Translations under genes and position numbers: made by a program
Assembly: GCF_024346315.1 (NCBI RefSeq)
Contig: NZ_JAGQCS010000010.1
Location: 1-64,000, forward strand
DNA from: Cyanobium sp. ATX 6F1
GTDB taxonomy: Bacteria; Cyanobacteriota; Cyanobacteriia; PCC-6307; Cyanobiaceae
Direction of reading: 5' to 3'
Length of the DNA: 64,000 bases
Shown: in pieces, positions 1 to 8,575 of the stretch
How the letters are laid out: each line of letters begins with the position of its first letter
How positions within the stretch are numbered: position 1 is the first letter of the stretch
The notes under the pieces: generated by a model
Told to the model about the DNA's origin: nothing
The model's database searches: none
The model's input: the letters and a program-made list of their open reading frames with translations, nothing else

Positions 1-122
1 GCCGTGGGGAACAGCAGCAGACCCGACCAGCCCACAAAAACGAAGCGGTCGCGCTTGAGCCAGTCATCGAGGACGTCGAACCATCCCCGGGCTGAAGGCG
101 CGCCCCCTAGAGCGATCGTCAT
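1..122 (-). CDS. psbD: photosystem II D2 protein, N-terminal part (cut by window edge)
   Basis: The reverse strand reads ATG at 122-120 and then about 40 codons that match the N-terminus of the D2 reaction-centre protein ([20 protein letters not shown], then [14 protein letters not shown]). D2 binds P680, pheophytin and plastoquinone QA in the thylakoid membrane. Only the stromal N-terminus and the start of the first helix are in the window; the rest, and normally psbC after it, lie to the left. It is divergent from ycf4, a common picocyanobacterial arrangement. The identification rests on sequence recall of a very conserved protein, so confidence is high. Confidence 0.95.
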   Translation of the reverse strand, partial: MTIALGGAPSARGWFDVLDDWLKRDRFVFVGWSGLLLFPT

Positions 123-345
123 GGGTGCGAAGGAGCCGTGCGGGAGAAAACACCCGCGAGCTTTGGGTTACAGGGGGGATGGTAACAACCCCATTGGCGA
201 TCGCGAGGCAGGTTGCAATGGGCTGACACCGCCCGTCGCGCAGGGTGTTTTAGGTATTTCTTCTGATGTCCATCGGCCCCACAGCGGACGGCGTGCCCCC
301 CGCGGCGCGAAGATGGCCATCTCCAGCCGCCGCACGCCCCACGTC
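123..345. promoter_or_regulatory. divergent psbD / ycf4 upstream region
   Basis: This 223-bp gap separates the divergent starts of psbD and ycf4 and must carry the leaders of both. I see a HIP1 palindrome GCGATCGC at about 197-204. I cannot place -35/-10 boxes with confidence. An in-frame ATG at 313 is an alternative ycf4 start. Confidence 0.5.
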
Positions 346-924
346 ATGCCTTCGGTTTCCCCCTCCGCCTCCCCCGGGGCTCCGGCCTCGGCTCCGCAAC
401 TGCTGGAGCAGTCGGTGCTCGGCTCCCGCCGGCTCTCCAACGTGCTGGTGGCGGTCCTGGTCAGCACCGGTGGAGTCGGCTTCCTGCTCACCAGCCTCTC
501 CAGCTACCTGGGTGTGGATCTGCTGCCGGTGGGGCACCCCGCCGAGCTGCTCTGGGTTCCCCAGGGCCTGGTGATGGGGGCCTACAGCCTGGCGGCCGTG
601 CTGCTCGCCACCTATCTCTGGGTTGTGATTGCTCTCGATGTGGGCTCCGGCGTCAACCGCTTTGATCGGGCCGCCGGCCAGTGCACGATCACCCGTCGGG
701 GCTTCCGCCAGTGGATTCAACTGGACATCCCCCTGCGTGAGATCCAGGCCGTGAAGGTGGAGGTGCGCGAGGGTCTCAGCCCACGCCGGCGCCTGTCCCT
801 GCGCGTTCAAGGGCGCCGCGACCTGCCCCTGACCCGGGTGGGTGAGCCCATCGGCCTCAGCGACCTGGAGCAGGGCGGCGCCGAATTGGCCCGCTTCCTC
901 AAGGTGCCTCTGGAGGGGGTTTGA
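346..924 (+). CDS. ycf4: photosystem I assembly protein Ycf4
   Basis: The 192-residue product has two membrane segments, about residues 32-53 and 73-97, followed by a soluble basic domain with the motif [13 protein letters not shown] and alternating strands, as in Ycf4. Ycf4 is a thylakoid factor that helps assemble photosystem I subunits. The open frame extends upstream to position 4, but that part overlaps psbD antisense and is not Ycf4-like. I chose ATG 346, which gives the usual family length; ATG 313 (11 residues longer) is possible. The stop at 922-924 is one base from the start of the next gene, so the two are probably cotranscribed. Confidence 0.92.
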   Translation: MPSVSPSASPGAPASAPQLLEQSVLGSRRLSNVLVAVLVSTGGVGFLLTSLSSYLGVDLLPVGHPAELLWVPQGLVMGAYSLAAVLLATYLWVVIALDVGSGVNRFDRAAGQCTITRRGFRQWIQLDIPLREIQAVKVEVREGLSPRRRLSLRVQGRRDLPLTRVGEPIGLSDLEQGGAELARFLKVPLEGV

Positions 925-925
925 G

Positions 926-1630
926 ATGGGCCCCCTGCGTGTTCTGCTGGCCCTGGTGCTGGCGTTTTCTCCCCTGACCCTCTCGGCCTGCGGGGCTGAG
1001 CAACGTCACAGTGAACTGGGCTGCGCCACCGGGGCGGTGCCCTGCCTGAGCGGCACCGCCGTGGTGGCCCTCGAGACCAGCAAAGGGGAGGTGCAGGTGC
1101 AGCTCGATGGCAAGGCCGCCCCGCTCACGGCTGGCAACTTCGTCGATTTGGTGGGCCGTGGGGCCTACAACAACACCGTGTTCCACCGGGTGGTGCGCGA
1201 GCCCGTGCCCTTCGTGGTCCAGGGGGGTGATCCCCAGAGCGCCGATCCCAAGGTGAATCCCAGCCAGTACGGCCTGGGCAGCTTCATCGATCCGGCCCAG
1301 GGGCAGCCTCGGCTGATCCCCCTGGAGCTCTCCCTCGAGGGGGAAGGGGAGCCCCGCTACGGCCAGGAGGCGGCCGGTCCGGGTGAGAGCAGCAAACTGA
1401 AGCTCGTGCACGAGCGCGGTGCCCTGGCCATGGCCCGCTCCCAGGACCCCAACTCCGCCAGCGCGCAGTTCTACATCGCCCTGCGGGGTCTGCCGGAGTT
1501 GGATGGCCGCTACGCCGTCTTCGGCCGGGTGATCAAGGGGATGGATGTGGTGGACCGCATCCAGCAGGGGGACAAGATCACCAGGGCACGGCTGCTGGAG
1601 GGGGGCACTCTGGTCAAGGGCAAGCCCTGA
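926..1630 (+). CDS. cyclophilin-type peptidyl-prolyl cis-trans isomerase, lipoprotein
   Basis: A 234-residue protein. It begins with a hydrophobic signal peptide ending in the lipobox L19-S-A-C22, so it is probably a lipid-anchored periplasmic or lumenal protein. The rest is a cyclophilin domain: FHRVV, VVQGGDPQS, LAMARSQDPNSASAQFYIAL and LDGRYAVFGRVIKGMDVV are the family signatures. It catalyses isomerisation of X-Pro bonds during folding. The start ATG 926 lies one base after the ycf4 stop, which suggests translational coupling. A 25-residue insert between the QGGDP and AMARS motifs is usual in cyanobacterial homologues. Confidence 0.92.
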   Translation: MGPLRVLLALVLAFSPLTLSACGAEQRHSELGCATGAVPCLSGTAVVALETSKGEVQVQLDGKAAPLTAGNFVDLVGRGAYNNTVFHRVVREPVPFVVQGGDPQSADPKVNPSQYGLGSFIDPAQGQPRLIPLELSLEGEGEPRYGQEAAGPGESSKLKLVHERGALAMARSQDPNSASAQFYIALRGLPELDGRYAVFGRVIKGMDVVDRIQQGDKITRARLLEGGTLVKGKP

Positions 1631-1660
1631 GACCCCTGAGGCTCTCTGTGGATCGCCGGT

Positions 1661-2191
1661 TCAGGTGGGCACGCGCTTGTCTGAGGCGATCACCTTGAGA
1701 TAGGCCGTGTTCACGCCGGAGGCCCGCTCCAGGGCCACCTTGCCAGTGCGGGCGATCTCGAGGATGCCGAAGCTTTCGAGCACCTGCTCGAGGGCCACCA
1801 GCTTGCCGGGGTCCCCCACCACTTCGAGGGTGAGGGCGTTTTCGGCCACATCGACCACGTTGGCGCGAAAGACCTGCACCAGATCGAGGATCGCGGCCCG
1901 GTTCTCCGGCGGGGCGGAGACCTTGAGCAGCATCAGTTCCCTTTCCACGACTGGGATGCGGGAGAGATCCAGCACGCTCAGCACATTGACAAGCTTGTTG
2001 AGCTGCTTGGTCATCTGCTCGAGGGTGCGGTCGTCCCCCTCGACCACCATGGTCAGCCGGGATTTGCCGGACTGCTCCGCGGGGCCCACGGCCAGGCTCT
2101 CGATGTTGAAGCCGCGGCGGGCGAACAGGCCGGAGATGCGGCTGAGGGCTCCGGACTCGTCCTCCACCAGCACCGAAAGGGTGTGCTTCAT
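1661..2191 (-). CDS. ilvH: acetolactate synthase small (regulatory) subunit
   Basis: A 176-residue protein with an N-terminal ACT domain ([31 protein letters not shown]) and the second IlvH domain containing [10 protein letters not shown]. It binds the catalytic subunit IlvB and gives valine feedback control of the first common step of branched-chain amino acid synthesis. Length is typical. It is convergent with the cyclophilin gene, with only 30 bp between the stops and no clear terminator hairpin there. The hydrolase gene to the right runs in the same direction with a short gap. Confidence 0.96.
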   Translation of the reverse strand: MKHTLSVLVEDESGALSRISGLFARRGFNIESLAVGPAEQSGKSRLTMVVEGDDRTLEQMTKQLNKLVNVLSVLDLSRIPVVERELMLLKVSAPPENRAAILDLVQVFRANVVDVAENALTLEVVGDPGKLVALEQVLESFGILEIARTGKVALERASGVNTAYLKVIASDKRVPT

Positions 2192-2215
2192 GCCCAGAGC
2201 GGATCGAGCCCCAAA

Positions 2216-3163
2216 CTACGTGCTGACCGGCGAGCTCAGGTTCTCCAGCCAGCCCAGCAGCCTTGGGTTGAAGTGCTGCGGAGCTTCGTCGTGGGGGCAG
2301 TGCCCGAGTCCATCGAGCAGCTGCAACTCCAGATCGGGTTTGTGGCGCACCAGCCGATCGGCCATGGCCACGGGCACCAGCTGATCCTTGCGGCCCCAGA
2401 GCACCAGCAGCGGCTGGGCCATGCGCTCCAGCAGCGCGGCGGCGGTGGCCCCCCGGGGGCGCAGGGCCATGGCGATGCTCATGCCCCGCAGGGCCCAGGC
2501 GGCGGTGGGCCGCAGGGCCGGCCGGGCAATCAGGCGGCGCAGCTCGCCGTCGATGGCGCCGCGGTTGGGGTAGGCGGCCGAGAGGGCCAGATCCAGCAGC
2601 GGGGTGCGGGCGATCAGGGGCAGCAGCAGCTCCAGAGGCAGGGCGGTGCAGAGCAGGACCGCCAGGGAACTCCGCAGCCGGCGCCGCCAGGGGGGCCGCC
2701 GCCTGGGAATCGGCATCAGCAGGGTGGGATCCGGCAGCGGGGCCACCGCCACCGCCCGCACCCAGACCGGAGCGAGCACGGCGGTGGTGACCGCCACAAG
2801 GCCGCCGAGGGAATTGCCCACCAGCACCGCCGGCCGGCCCACCACCTGGGCGAGGAAGGCCGCGCATTGGCGCGCCCAGAGGCGGTTGTCGAGGCGCAGG
2901 CCGGGCTGATCGGAGGCGCCGAAGCCGATCAGATCAATGGCATAGACGCACCAGCCGGCCGCCACCAGGGGGGCCGCCGTGTGGCGCCAGTGGCCGCTGG
3001 CGGCCCCGAAGCCGTGGATCAACAGCACCGCAGGGTGACTCTCTTCCCCCAGCACCCGCCAGTGGCAGGCCTGGTCGCGCCAGCGCCAGGTGCCGTGGCG
3101 GCCCCAGCCACTTCCCGCGGTGGCGACAGGCTGAGCCAGGCTCGTGGTCACTTGGTCGGCCAT
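2216..3163 (-). CDS. alpha/beta-fold hydrolase
   Basis: A 315-residue alpha/beta hydrolase. It shows the oxyanion motif LLIHGFGAASGHW, the nucleophile elbow VGNSLGG, and a C-terminal LDGLGHCPHDEAP carrying the catalytic His. The acid is probably in the VLWGRKDQLVPV strand. The substrate cannot be deduced; many cyanobacteria have such enzymes near pigment genes. Its 5' end overlaps the 5' end of the divergent tRNA methylase gene by 20 bp, so either start may be a little downstream of where I put it. Confidence 0.85.
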   Translation of the reverse strand: MADQVTTSLAQPVATAGSGWGRHGTWRWRDQACHWRVLGEESHPAVLLIHGFGAASGHWRHTAAPLVAAGWCVYAIDLIGFGASDQPGLRLDNRLWARQCAAFLAQVVGRPAVLVGNSLGGLVAVTTAVLAPVWVRAVAVAPLPDPTLLMPIPRRRPPWRRRLRSSLAVLLCTALPLELLLPLIARTPLLDLALSAAYPNRGAIDGELRRLIARPALRPTAAWALRGMSIAMALRPRGATAAALLERMAQPLLVLWGRKDQLVPVAMADRLVRHKPDLELQLLDGLGHCPHDEAPQHFNPRLLGWLENLSSPVST

Positions 3164-4460
3164 CGCGATCGGAAGCTCTCACTATTGCGAAGCCGCCGTG
3201 CGGGTGCGTACCGGAGGCGGCTTCTTCCGGCCCGAGTCGCGTCCGTCGCGGGATCTGGGCGTGCTCCTGGCCCGGCAACTGCGGGCCGAGCGGGGGCGCC
3301 TCCGGGTGCTCGATCTGATGGCGGGCTGCGGCATTCGCGCCCTGCGCTACGGGATCGAAGCCGGGGCAGAGGTGGTCTGGGCCAACGACGCCGACGGCGA
3401 TCGCCTGCCGCTGCTGGAGGCCAACCTGGCCCCGTTGGGCAGCGGTGAAGGCGCCGGTGAAGGAGCCGGCGCCACGGCCGATCGGGAGCCGGTCCGCTGC
3501 TCGGCCCTCACCGCCCAGCAGCTGCTGGCGGGTTGCCTGCTGGAGCGGCGCCGCTTCGAGCTGGTGGATCTCGATGGGTTCGGCTGCCCCACGGTCCTGT
3601 TGCCCCTGGCCCTGGAGGCGGTGGCCTTCGATGGGGCGCTGTATGTGGCCAGCACCGATGGCCGCTCCCCCACCGGCCACGACCGGCCGGCGGCGATCCG
3701 TTCGCTCGGGGCGGCGGCCCGGGCCCATCCCGCCAGCTGGGAGCTGGCCCTGCGCCTGCAGCTGGGGGTGATCGCCCGCACCGCCTGGGCCATGGGCCGG
3801 GGGGTGCGGCCGTTGTTCTCGTTCAGTGAGGGCCGCACCTTTCGCACCGCCGTGCAGCTCAGGCGACGGCCAGCGCCGGGAGAGGAGGCGAACCTGGGCC
3901 TGGTGGCCCACTGCCATGGCTGCGGCGATCAACAGGTGCAGAGCCTGCTGAGCCTGCGGGGCTGGGGGGCCTGCGACTGCGGGAGCGCGCAGGCGACCCA
4001 GACCCCTTTGGAGCAGACCCGCTGGGCCATCAGTGGACCGCTCTGGATCGGCCCCCTGCAGGATCTCCCCACCCTGGGGGCGATGGAGGCGGGCGAACAG
4101 GCGGTGATCGCCGCTGGAGGGGAGGCCAGCCTGGGGAGCGAGGGCGCCCGGTTGCTGCGCGCCCTGAGCGCCGACCCTGGCCTGCCGGCCCGCTGCTGGC
4201 CCCTGGCGCTGATCGCCCGGCGGCTGGGCAGCGGCCCCCCGCGGCTGGCGGAGCTGGTGGCGGCCCTCCGGGGCGACGGCTGGGAGGCCCGGGCCAGCGC
4301 CGTGATGGCGGCCCAGATCCGCAGCGACGCCCCCTGGCCACGGCTGTTGGAGCTGGCTCGCTCGTTGGAGCTGGCTCGCTCGTTGGAGCTGGCTCGCAAG
4401 CCCGTGACAAAGCCCCTTACGGGCGATTCAGGGGCGCCTGGCGAGCCGTCGGGACGCTAG
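3144..4460 (+). CDS. Trm1-type tRNA (guanine-N2)-dimethyltransferase
   Basis: A 438-residue protein of the Trm1 family, which methylates G26 of tRNA using S-adenosylmethionine. Supporting motifs are GGFFRPESRPSRDL near the start, the SAM-binding LDLMAGCGIRALRYGIEAGA, ANDAD, and the catalytic-type DLDGFGCP. A zinc-like cluster follows: CHGCGD, then CDCGSAQ. The GTG start at 3144 is the upstream-most possibility. Near the C-terminus an 18-bp unit is repeated three times. Trm1 is common in eukaryotes and archaea and rare in bacteria, but is known in cyanobacteria. Confidence 0.88.
   Translation: MVTWSAIAIGSSHYCEAAVRVRTGGGFFRPESRPSRDLGVLLARQLRAERGRLRVLDLMAGCGIRALRYGIEAGAEVVWANDADGDRLPLLEANLAPLGSGEGAGEGAGATADREPVRCSALTAQQLLAGCLLERRRFELVDLDGFGCPTVLLPLALEAVAFDGALYVASTDGRSPTGHDRPAAIRSLGAAARAHPASWELALRLQLGVIARTAWAMGRGVRPLFSFSEGRTFRTAVQLRRRPAPGEEANLGLVAHCHGCGDQQVQSLLSLRGWGACDCGSAQATQTPLEQTRWAISGPLWIGPLQDLPTLGAMEAGEQAVIAAGGEASLGSEGARLLRALSADPGLPARCWPLALIARRLGSGPPRLAELVAALRGDGWEARASAVMAAQIRSDAPWPRLLELARSLELARSLELARKPVTKPLTGDSGAPGEPSGR
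4347..4400 (+). repeat. three tandem copies of an 18-bp in-frame unit
   Basis: The unit TTGGAGCTGGCTCGCTCG occurs at 4347-4364 and 4365-4382; the third copy (4383-4400) differs in the last codon (CAAG end). It encodes LELARS repeated in the Trm1 C-terminus. Such in-frame units expand or shrink by slippage. Confidence 0.95.
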
Positions 4461-4488
4461 ATAGGTAATCCTCACCGGTTCCTTGGCC

Positions 4489-4587
4489 ATGGCCTCTGAA
4501 ATCTTCGGCATCGTGGCGGTCTTCTTCGTGCTGATTCCCGTTGGGCTGGCGGGCGGCGCCCTGCTGCTCAAGCTCCAGAAGGACTGA
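4489..4587 (+). CDS. petM: cytochrome b6f complex subunit 7 (PetM)
   Basis: A 32-codon gene starting at ATG 4489 and ending at TGA 4585-4587. The product begins [19 protein letters not shown] and ends LLLKLQKD, which is one membrane helix with the classic PetM sequence. PetM is a small peripheral-helix subunit of the cytochrome b6f complex in the thylakoid membrane. It sits between the tRNA methylase gene and ycf39 on the same strand. The match to known PetM is nearly complete, so the call is secure despite the size. Confidence 0.95.
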   Translation: MASEIFGIVAVFFVLIPVGLAGGALLLKLQKD

Positions 4588-4666
4588 GCGCCGGGGTGCC
4601 CGGGGCTTCGAACGCGCCCCGGACCCTTGAGCCCTAGGCTCGGCCCCCGTGCGGCGGATCGCCTTC

Positions 4667-5629
4667 ATGAAGGTTCTGGTAGTCGGTGGAACGGGCACCC
4701 TCGGCCGCCAGATCGCCCGCCATGCCATTGATCAGGGCCACCAGGTGCGCTGCGTTGTGCGCGCGCCCCGCAAGGCTCACTTCCTGCAGGAGTGGGGCTG
4801 CGAACTGACCCGCGGCGACCTGCTCGAACCCGCCAGCCTCGACTACGCCCTCGAGGGCCAGGAGGCGGTGATCGACGCCGCCACGGCCCGCCCCACCGAC
4901 ACCGCCTCGAACCAGACGATCGACTGGGAGGGCAAGCTCAACCTGCTGCGCGCCTGCGACCGGGCCGGCGTCAAGCGCTTTGTGTTCCTTTCGCTGCTGG
5001 GGGCCGCGCAGCACCCGGCCGTGCCGCTGATGGAGATCAAGGCCTGCACCGAGCAGCTCCTGGAGCAGTCCGATTTCGACTACACGATCCTGCGCGGCGC
5101 CGCCTTCATGCAGGGGGTGATCGGCCAGTTCGCGATCCCGGTGCTCGAAAGCCAGACCGTCTGGGTGAGCGGCACGCCCACACCGATCGCCTACATGAAC
5201 ACCCAGGACGTGGCCCGCTTCGCCGTGGCCGCCCTGGGGCGCAGCGAAACCGTGCGTCGCGCGTTCCCGGTGGTGGGGCCGAAGGCCTGGAACACCGGTG
5301 AGATCGTGCAGCTCTGCGAGCAGCTCAGTGGTCGCTCGGCGCGGGTGTTCCGGGTGCGGCCGGTCCTGATCCAGCTGATGCAGGCCCTGGCGTCGTTCTT
5401 CGAGCCGGGGGTGAACGTGGCCGAGCGGCTGGCGTTTGCGGAGGTCACCGGCGGCGGGGAGCCCCTCGATGCGCCGATGGAGGAGAGCTATGCCGCCTTC
5501 GGCCTCGATGCGGCTGAAACCACCCGGCTGGAGGACTACCTCAAGGAATACTTCGATCGCATCCTCAAACGGCTGAAGGAAATGGACGCCGACCTGGACA
5601 AGTCCGCCAAGAAGAAGCTTCCCTTCTGA
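4667..5629 (+). CDS. ycf39: Ycf39-like NAD(P)-binding photosystem II assembly protein
   Basis: A 320-residue atypical short-chain dehydrogenase of the NmrA/Ycf39 family. It has the dinucleotide motif VVGGTGTLGRQIARHA at the N-terminus, FVFLSLLGA, and the long C-terminal region typical of Ycf39 ending in a lysine-rich tail. Ycf39 works with high-light-inducible proteins to deliver chlorophyll to early photosystem II assembly intermediates. I chose ATG 4667, which starts MKVLVVGG, over a GTG 18 bp upstream. petM directly upstream and ycf4/psbD nearby fit a photosynthesis cluster. Confidence 0.93.
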   Translation: MKVLVVGGTGTLGRQIARHAIDQGHQVRCVVRAPRKAHFLQEWGCELTRGDLLEPASLDYALEGQEAVIDAATARPTDTASNQTIDWEGKLNLLRACDRAGVKRFVFLSLLGAAQHPAVPLMEIKACTEQLLEQSDFDYTILRGAAFMQGVIGQFAIPVLESQTVWVSGTPTPIAYMNTQDVARFAVAALGRSETVRRAFPVVGPKAWNTGEIVQLCEQLSGRSARVFRVRPVLIQLMQALASFFEPGVNVAERLAFAEVTGGGEPLDAPMEESYAAFGLDAAETTRLEDYLKEYFDRILKRLKEMDADLDKSAKKKLPF

Positions 5630-5654
5630 GCGGCGCGGGCCGCCCATGGCCGCC

Positions 5655-5668
5655 AGTACATCTGTACG
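5655..5668. promoter_or_regulatory. candidate LexA-binding box
   Basis: The sequence AGTACATCTGTACG fits the published cyanobacterial LexA consensus RGTACNNNDGTWCB at every position. It contains the inverted repeat GTACA/TGTAC with a 2-nt spacer. It lies 26 bp upstream of the ATG of the 71-aa gene at 5694, where a repressor would block transcription. Confidence 0.6.
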
Positions 5669-5693
5669 ATGGCCGCGGTTGTCCGCCCCGCCG

Positions 5694-5909
5694 ATGTCGA
5701 TCTCCCAGGTGAAGAATCTGCAGCGCCGTTTGCTCAACCTGGAGCAGGAGGCGATCGATGAGATCAACCGCGCCTGCGGCCATGAGCTCTGGGTGAGCCT
5801 GGGCTTCGATGCCCTCGACAGCCTGGAGGATCCGGACCGCCGGGCCCGGGCGAATTACTACTACGGCCAGCTGCAGACCGCCCGCGAGCTGCAGCAGGTG
5901 CTGGTCTAG
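5694..5909 (+). CDS. small conserved cyanobacterial protein, unknown function
   Basis: A 71-residue soluble, helical protein (starts [20 protein letters not shown]). The first half looks like a coiled coil and the end has [18 protein letters not shown] do not recognise a characterised family. ATG 5694 was preferred to the in-frame ATG at 5646, because the latter would put the LexA-like box inside the coding region. The 3' end overlaps the convergent pseudouridine synthase gene by 4 bp. The possible LexA box suggests a link with DNA damage, which is inference only. Confidence 0.75.
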   Translation: MSISQVKNLQRRLLNLEQEAIDEINRACGHELWVSLGFDALDSLEDPDRRARANYYYGQLQTARELQQVLV

Positions 5910-6577
5910 GGCTGCCGCTTCTTTACGGCGCCCGGGAAAGGCGCTCCGCCGCACAGGCGATCCAGCCGCTCGGCCTCTTCCGCCGTCACGTTCCGCCACT
6001 GGCCGGGGCCGAGGCCGGTGAGATCCAGCACGGGGCCGCCATCCATCAGATCGAGGCCCACCCGGATCAACCGCAGGGTGGGCAGGCCCACGGCGGCGGT
6101 CATGCGCCTCACCTGGCGATTGCGCCCCTCCCGCAGCTCGATCTGCAGCCAGCTCGTGGGCACCTGCAGGCGATGGCGAATCGCTGGGGTGCGTGCTGGC
6201 CACTGGGGCTCCTCCAGCCGCTCGGCCCGGGCCGGCAGGGTCCGGCGGCCCTGCACCAGCAGCCCCTGCCGCAGCTGCTCCAGCGCATCGTGATCGGGTG
6301 TGCCCTCCACCTGTACCCAGTAGCGGCGCCAGTGGCCCCAGCGGGGGTCGGTGAGCCGCTGCTGTAGCCGCCCCCCGGAGGTGAGCAGCAGCAGCCCCTC
6401 ACTGTCGGCATCGAGGCGGCCGGCGGCATAGACCCCGGCCACTGGGATGTGCTCCGCCAGGGCACCCCAGGCGCTGCCGGGCTCGGGGGTGAACTGGCTG
6501 AGCACCCCGTAGGGCTTGTGGAACAGCAGGGTGCTGGCCCGCTGGGCCGAGAAGGCAGGCCGGCAGACGCGGGACAT
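5906..6577 (-). CDS. RsuA/RluE-family rRNA pseudouridine synthase
   Basis: A 223-residue enzyme with the motif [13 protein letters not shown], the catalytic-Asp motif [15 protein letters not shown], and [13 protein letters not shown] plus LIRVGLD. The family converts specific uridines in rRNA to pseudouridine. There is no N-terminal S4 domain, which points to the RluE branch (U2457 of 23S rRNA in E. coli). Exact target is inferred from length and domain layout. It is convergent with the small gene before it. Confidence 0.9.
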   Translation of the reverse strand: MSRVCRPAFSAQRASTLLFHKPYGVLSQFTPEPGSAWGALAEHIPVAGVYAAGRLDADSEGLLLLTSGGRLQQRLTDPRWGHWRRYWVQVEGTPDHDALEQLRQGLLVQGRRTLPARAERLEEPQWPARTPAIRHRLQVPTSWLQIELREGRNRQVRRMTAAVGLPTLRLIRVGLDLMDGGPVLDLTGLGPGQWRNVTAEEAERLDRLCGGAPFPGAVKKRQP

Positions 6578-6593
6578 GGAACCAAAGCAGGGT

Positions 6594-6695
6594 TCAGCCC
6601 CGCTTGACCGTGCCGCCCCGTGCCTTCCAGAGGTTCACAGCCCCGATCGAAATCAGCAGCAGGCCCAGATCCATGCTCAGGGGCGGAACGATCAC
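6594..6695 (-). CDS. possible 33-aa single-span membrane protein
   Basis: A short reverse-strand frame from GTG 6695 to TGA 6596-6594 reads a hydrophobic stretch ([20 protein letters not shown]) with a basic end (GTVKRG). An in-frame ATG at 6674 gives 26 residues. The shape, one helix plus positive tail, is that of small thylakoid subunits, but I do not recognise it as any Psb, Psa or Pet protein. It lies between two unrelated divergent genes with a stop codon immediately upstream of the frame at about 6723. No clear Shine-Dalgarno sequence is seen. Confidence 0.35.
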   Translation of the reverse strand: MIVPPLSMDLGLLLISIGAVNLWKARGGTVKRG

Positions 6696-6784
6696 GGGCG
6701 TGGAGGTGCGGGTGGCCGGACCCTAGGCCCGCAGGGGCGACAACTAAGCTGAAACCACTCACGAACTTTCCGTCGCACCACCGC

Positions 6785-7054
6785 ATGATCGAGACTTCCG
6801 GCGTGATCGAGAAGGAACAGGGGAACGGGTTCTACCTGGTCACGTTGGAGCAGCCGGCAGGTCACCAGTGCCTGTGCCGCGCTGCCGGCAAGCTCACCAA
6901 GTTCCGCATCAAGCTGCTGGCCGGCGACAAGGTGCTGGTGGAGATCAGCCCCTACGACCTCACCCGCGGCCGCATCACCTACCGGGAGCGCAATGTCGGC
7001 GCCGGTGGGCCCCGTCCGGGCGGTAACCGCCCCGGTGGACCCAGGCGCCGCTGA
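6785..7054 (+). CDS. infA: translation initiation factor IF-1 family protein
   Basis: An 89-residue OB-fold S1-like protein: MIETSGVIEKEQGNGFYLV, then RIKLLAGDKVLVEISPYDL and TRGRITYRER. This matches IF-1, which occupies the ribosomal A site during initiation. The C-terminal 17 residues, rich in Gly, Pro and Arg, go beyond the usual 72-residue IF-1. Picocyanobacteria may encode more than one IF-1-like protein; this one, outside the ribosomal-protein cluster, may be a paralogue, so the symbol is a best guess. Confidence 0.82.
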   Translation: MIETSGVIEKEQGNGFYLVTLEQPAGHQCLCRAAGKLTKFRIKLLAGDKVLVEISPYDLTRGRITYRERNVGAGGPRPGGNRPGGPRRR

Positions 7055-7086
7055 GCAAGCTCAGGCCGAGCTGAACTTCCGAGCGC

Positions 7087-8463
7087 TCAGGCCAGGCAGG
7101 CCTCGATGGCGCTGCGGAATTCGCTGCGCTGCTTGACCCCTTTCCACTGCTGCTTGAGTTCCTTGCCGGCAAACAGCTGCACCGTGGGGGTGCCGCTGAC
7201 CCCGGCCTGCTGGGCGATGGCCGGTTCTGCTTCGATGTCGATCTCCACCCCCTGGGCGGCATCGCCCAGCTCTTCGAGCACCCGCTTGAGCTGGGGCTTG
7301 AGCACGTGGCAGGGGCCACAGCTCGGGGAGGTGTAGACCACCAGAAGCGGCCTGGCGCTGTCGTGGTAGAGCTTGCGCAGGGCGAAGCTGCCTTTCTGCC
7401 AGCGGGCGGCTGGATCGAAGTTCTCGGTGTCGCTGGTGGCGGTGGGTGCCGGCTGATCGGCGGGGGCGGGGTCCACCGCCGCCCGACTCACGGTGACGGC
7501 CAGCTCGTGGTGGCTGAGCCAGCGCTCGGCCGCCAGGGCCGCCTGGCAGCCGCTGCCGGCGGCGGTGACGCCCTGGCGCCACTCGGCATCGGCCACGTCT
7601 CCGGCGGCATAGACGCCTTCGACACTGGTGGTGGGTTGTCCGGGCTGGACCACCACATAGCCCCGCTCGTCCAGCTCCAGCTGGTCTTGAACCAGGGCGG
7701 TGTTGGGGGTGTGGCCGATGGCGTAGAAGAGGCCGCGCACGGCCAGGACGCGGGTTTCGCCGCTCAGGCGGTCCCGCAGGCTGAGACCGGTGAGCCATTG
7801 CTCCCCGAGGGCATCCACCGGTTCGCTGTGCCAGTGCACGGTGATCGCCGGGTTGGCCAGCACCCGATCGGCCATGGCGGCGCTGGCCCGCAGCCGATCG
7901 GAGCGCACGATCAGATGCACGTGGCTGCCGTATTTGGTGAGGTAGACGGCCTCCTCGCAGGCGGAATCACCGCCCCCCACAACCGCCAGTTCAGCGTCGC
8001 GGAACTGGGGGGTGGCCCCGTCACAGATGGCGCAGGCGCTGATGCCGGCGCTCCAGAGGCGGGCTTCGCTGGGCAGGTGCAGGCGGTTGGCGCTGGCGCC
8101 TGTGGCGAGAATCAGGGACTGGGTGCGGATCTCCTGGCCGTCCACCAGCAGGCGGAAGGGGCGCTCGGAGAGGTCGATGGCGTCGGCGTCCGCCTCGATG
8201 AGGCGCGAGCCCCAGCGCACGGCCTGGGCCTTGATCCGGTCCATCAGATCGGGCCCAAGGATGCCGTCGGGGAAGCCGGGGAAGTTCTCCACATGGGTGG
8301 TGGTCATCAGCTGGCCACCGGCGATGCCGCCGGCCTGGAAGCCGGTGATCACGATCGGGGAAAGGTTGGCCCGGGCGGCATAGATGGCGGCGGTGTAGCC
8401 GGCGGGGCCGGAGCCGACGATCACGAGGTTCTCGGTCCCGTTGCTGATCGCGTCGGGGGCCAT
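7087..8463 (-). CDS. NADPH-thioredoxin reductase / thioredoxin fusion (NTRC type)
   Basis: A 458-residue two-domain protein. Residues 1 to about 320 are thioredoxin reductase: FAD motif VIVGSGPAGYTAAIYAARA, redox pair CAIC, NADPH motif GGGDSACEEAVYL, and the second FAD motif VYAAGDVAD. The last 100 residues are a thioredoxin with SCGPC. This NTRC architecture is known from plastids and many cyanobacteria, where it reduces 2-Cys peroxiredoxins and other targets with NADPH. Both active sites are intact and no frameshift is seen. Confidence 0.95.
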   Translation of the reverse strand: MAPDAISNGTENLVIVGSGPAGYTAAIYAARANLSPIVITGFQAGGIAGGQLMTTTHVENFPGFPDGILGPDLMDRIKAQAVRWGSRLIEADADAIDLSERPFRLLVDGQEIRTQSLILATGASANRLHLPSEARLWSAGISACAICDGATPQFRDAELAVVGGGDSACEEAVYLTKYGSHVHLIVRSDRLRASAAMADRVLANPAITVHWHSEPVDALGEQWLTGLSLRDRLSGETRVLAVRGLFYAIGHTPNTALVQDQLELDERGYVVVQPGQPTTSVEGVYAAGDVADAEWRQGVTAAGSGCQAALAAERWLSHHELAVTVSRAAVDPAPADQPAPTATSDTENFDPAARWQKGSFALRKLYHDSARPLLVVYTSPSCGPCHVLKPQLKRVLEELGDAAQGVEIDIEAEPAIAQQAGVSGTPTVQLFAGKELKQQWKGVKQRSEFRSAIEACLA

Positions 8464-8575
8464 GGGCTTATGTGAACTGACTATGAGTTGAGCTTAGGGG
8501 ATCCGTTCGGAGCGCTGTCCTGCTCGCCGCCCCCATGGCCCGATGTCGGGGGTCCCGAGCCACCCATGGCAGCGA

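Noticed and set aside
1614-2867. A 417-codon reverse frame across ilvH and the hydrolase
   Set aside because: It spans two real genes in another frame and its residues are typical of noise in GC-rich DNA.
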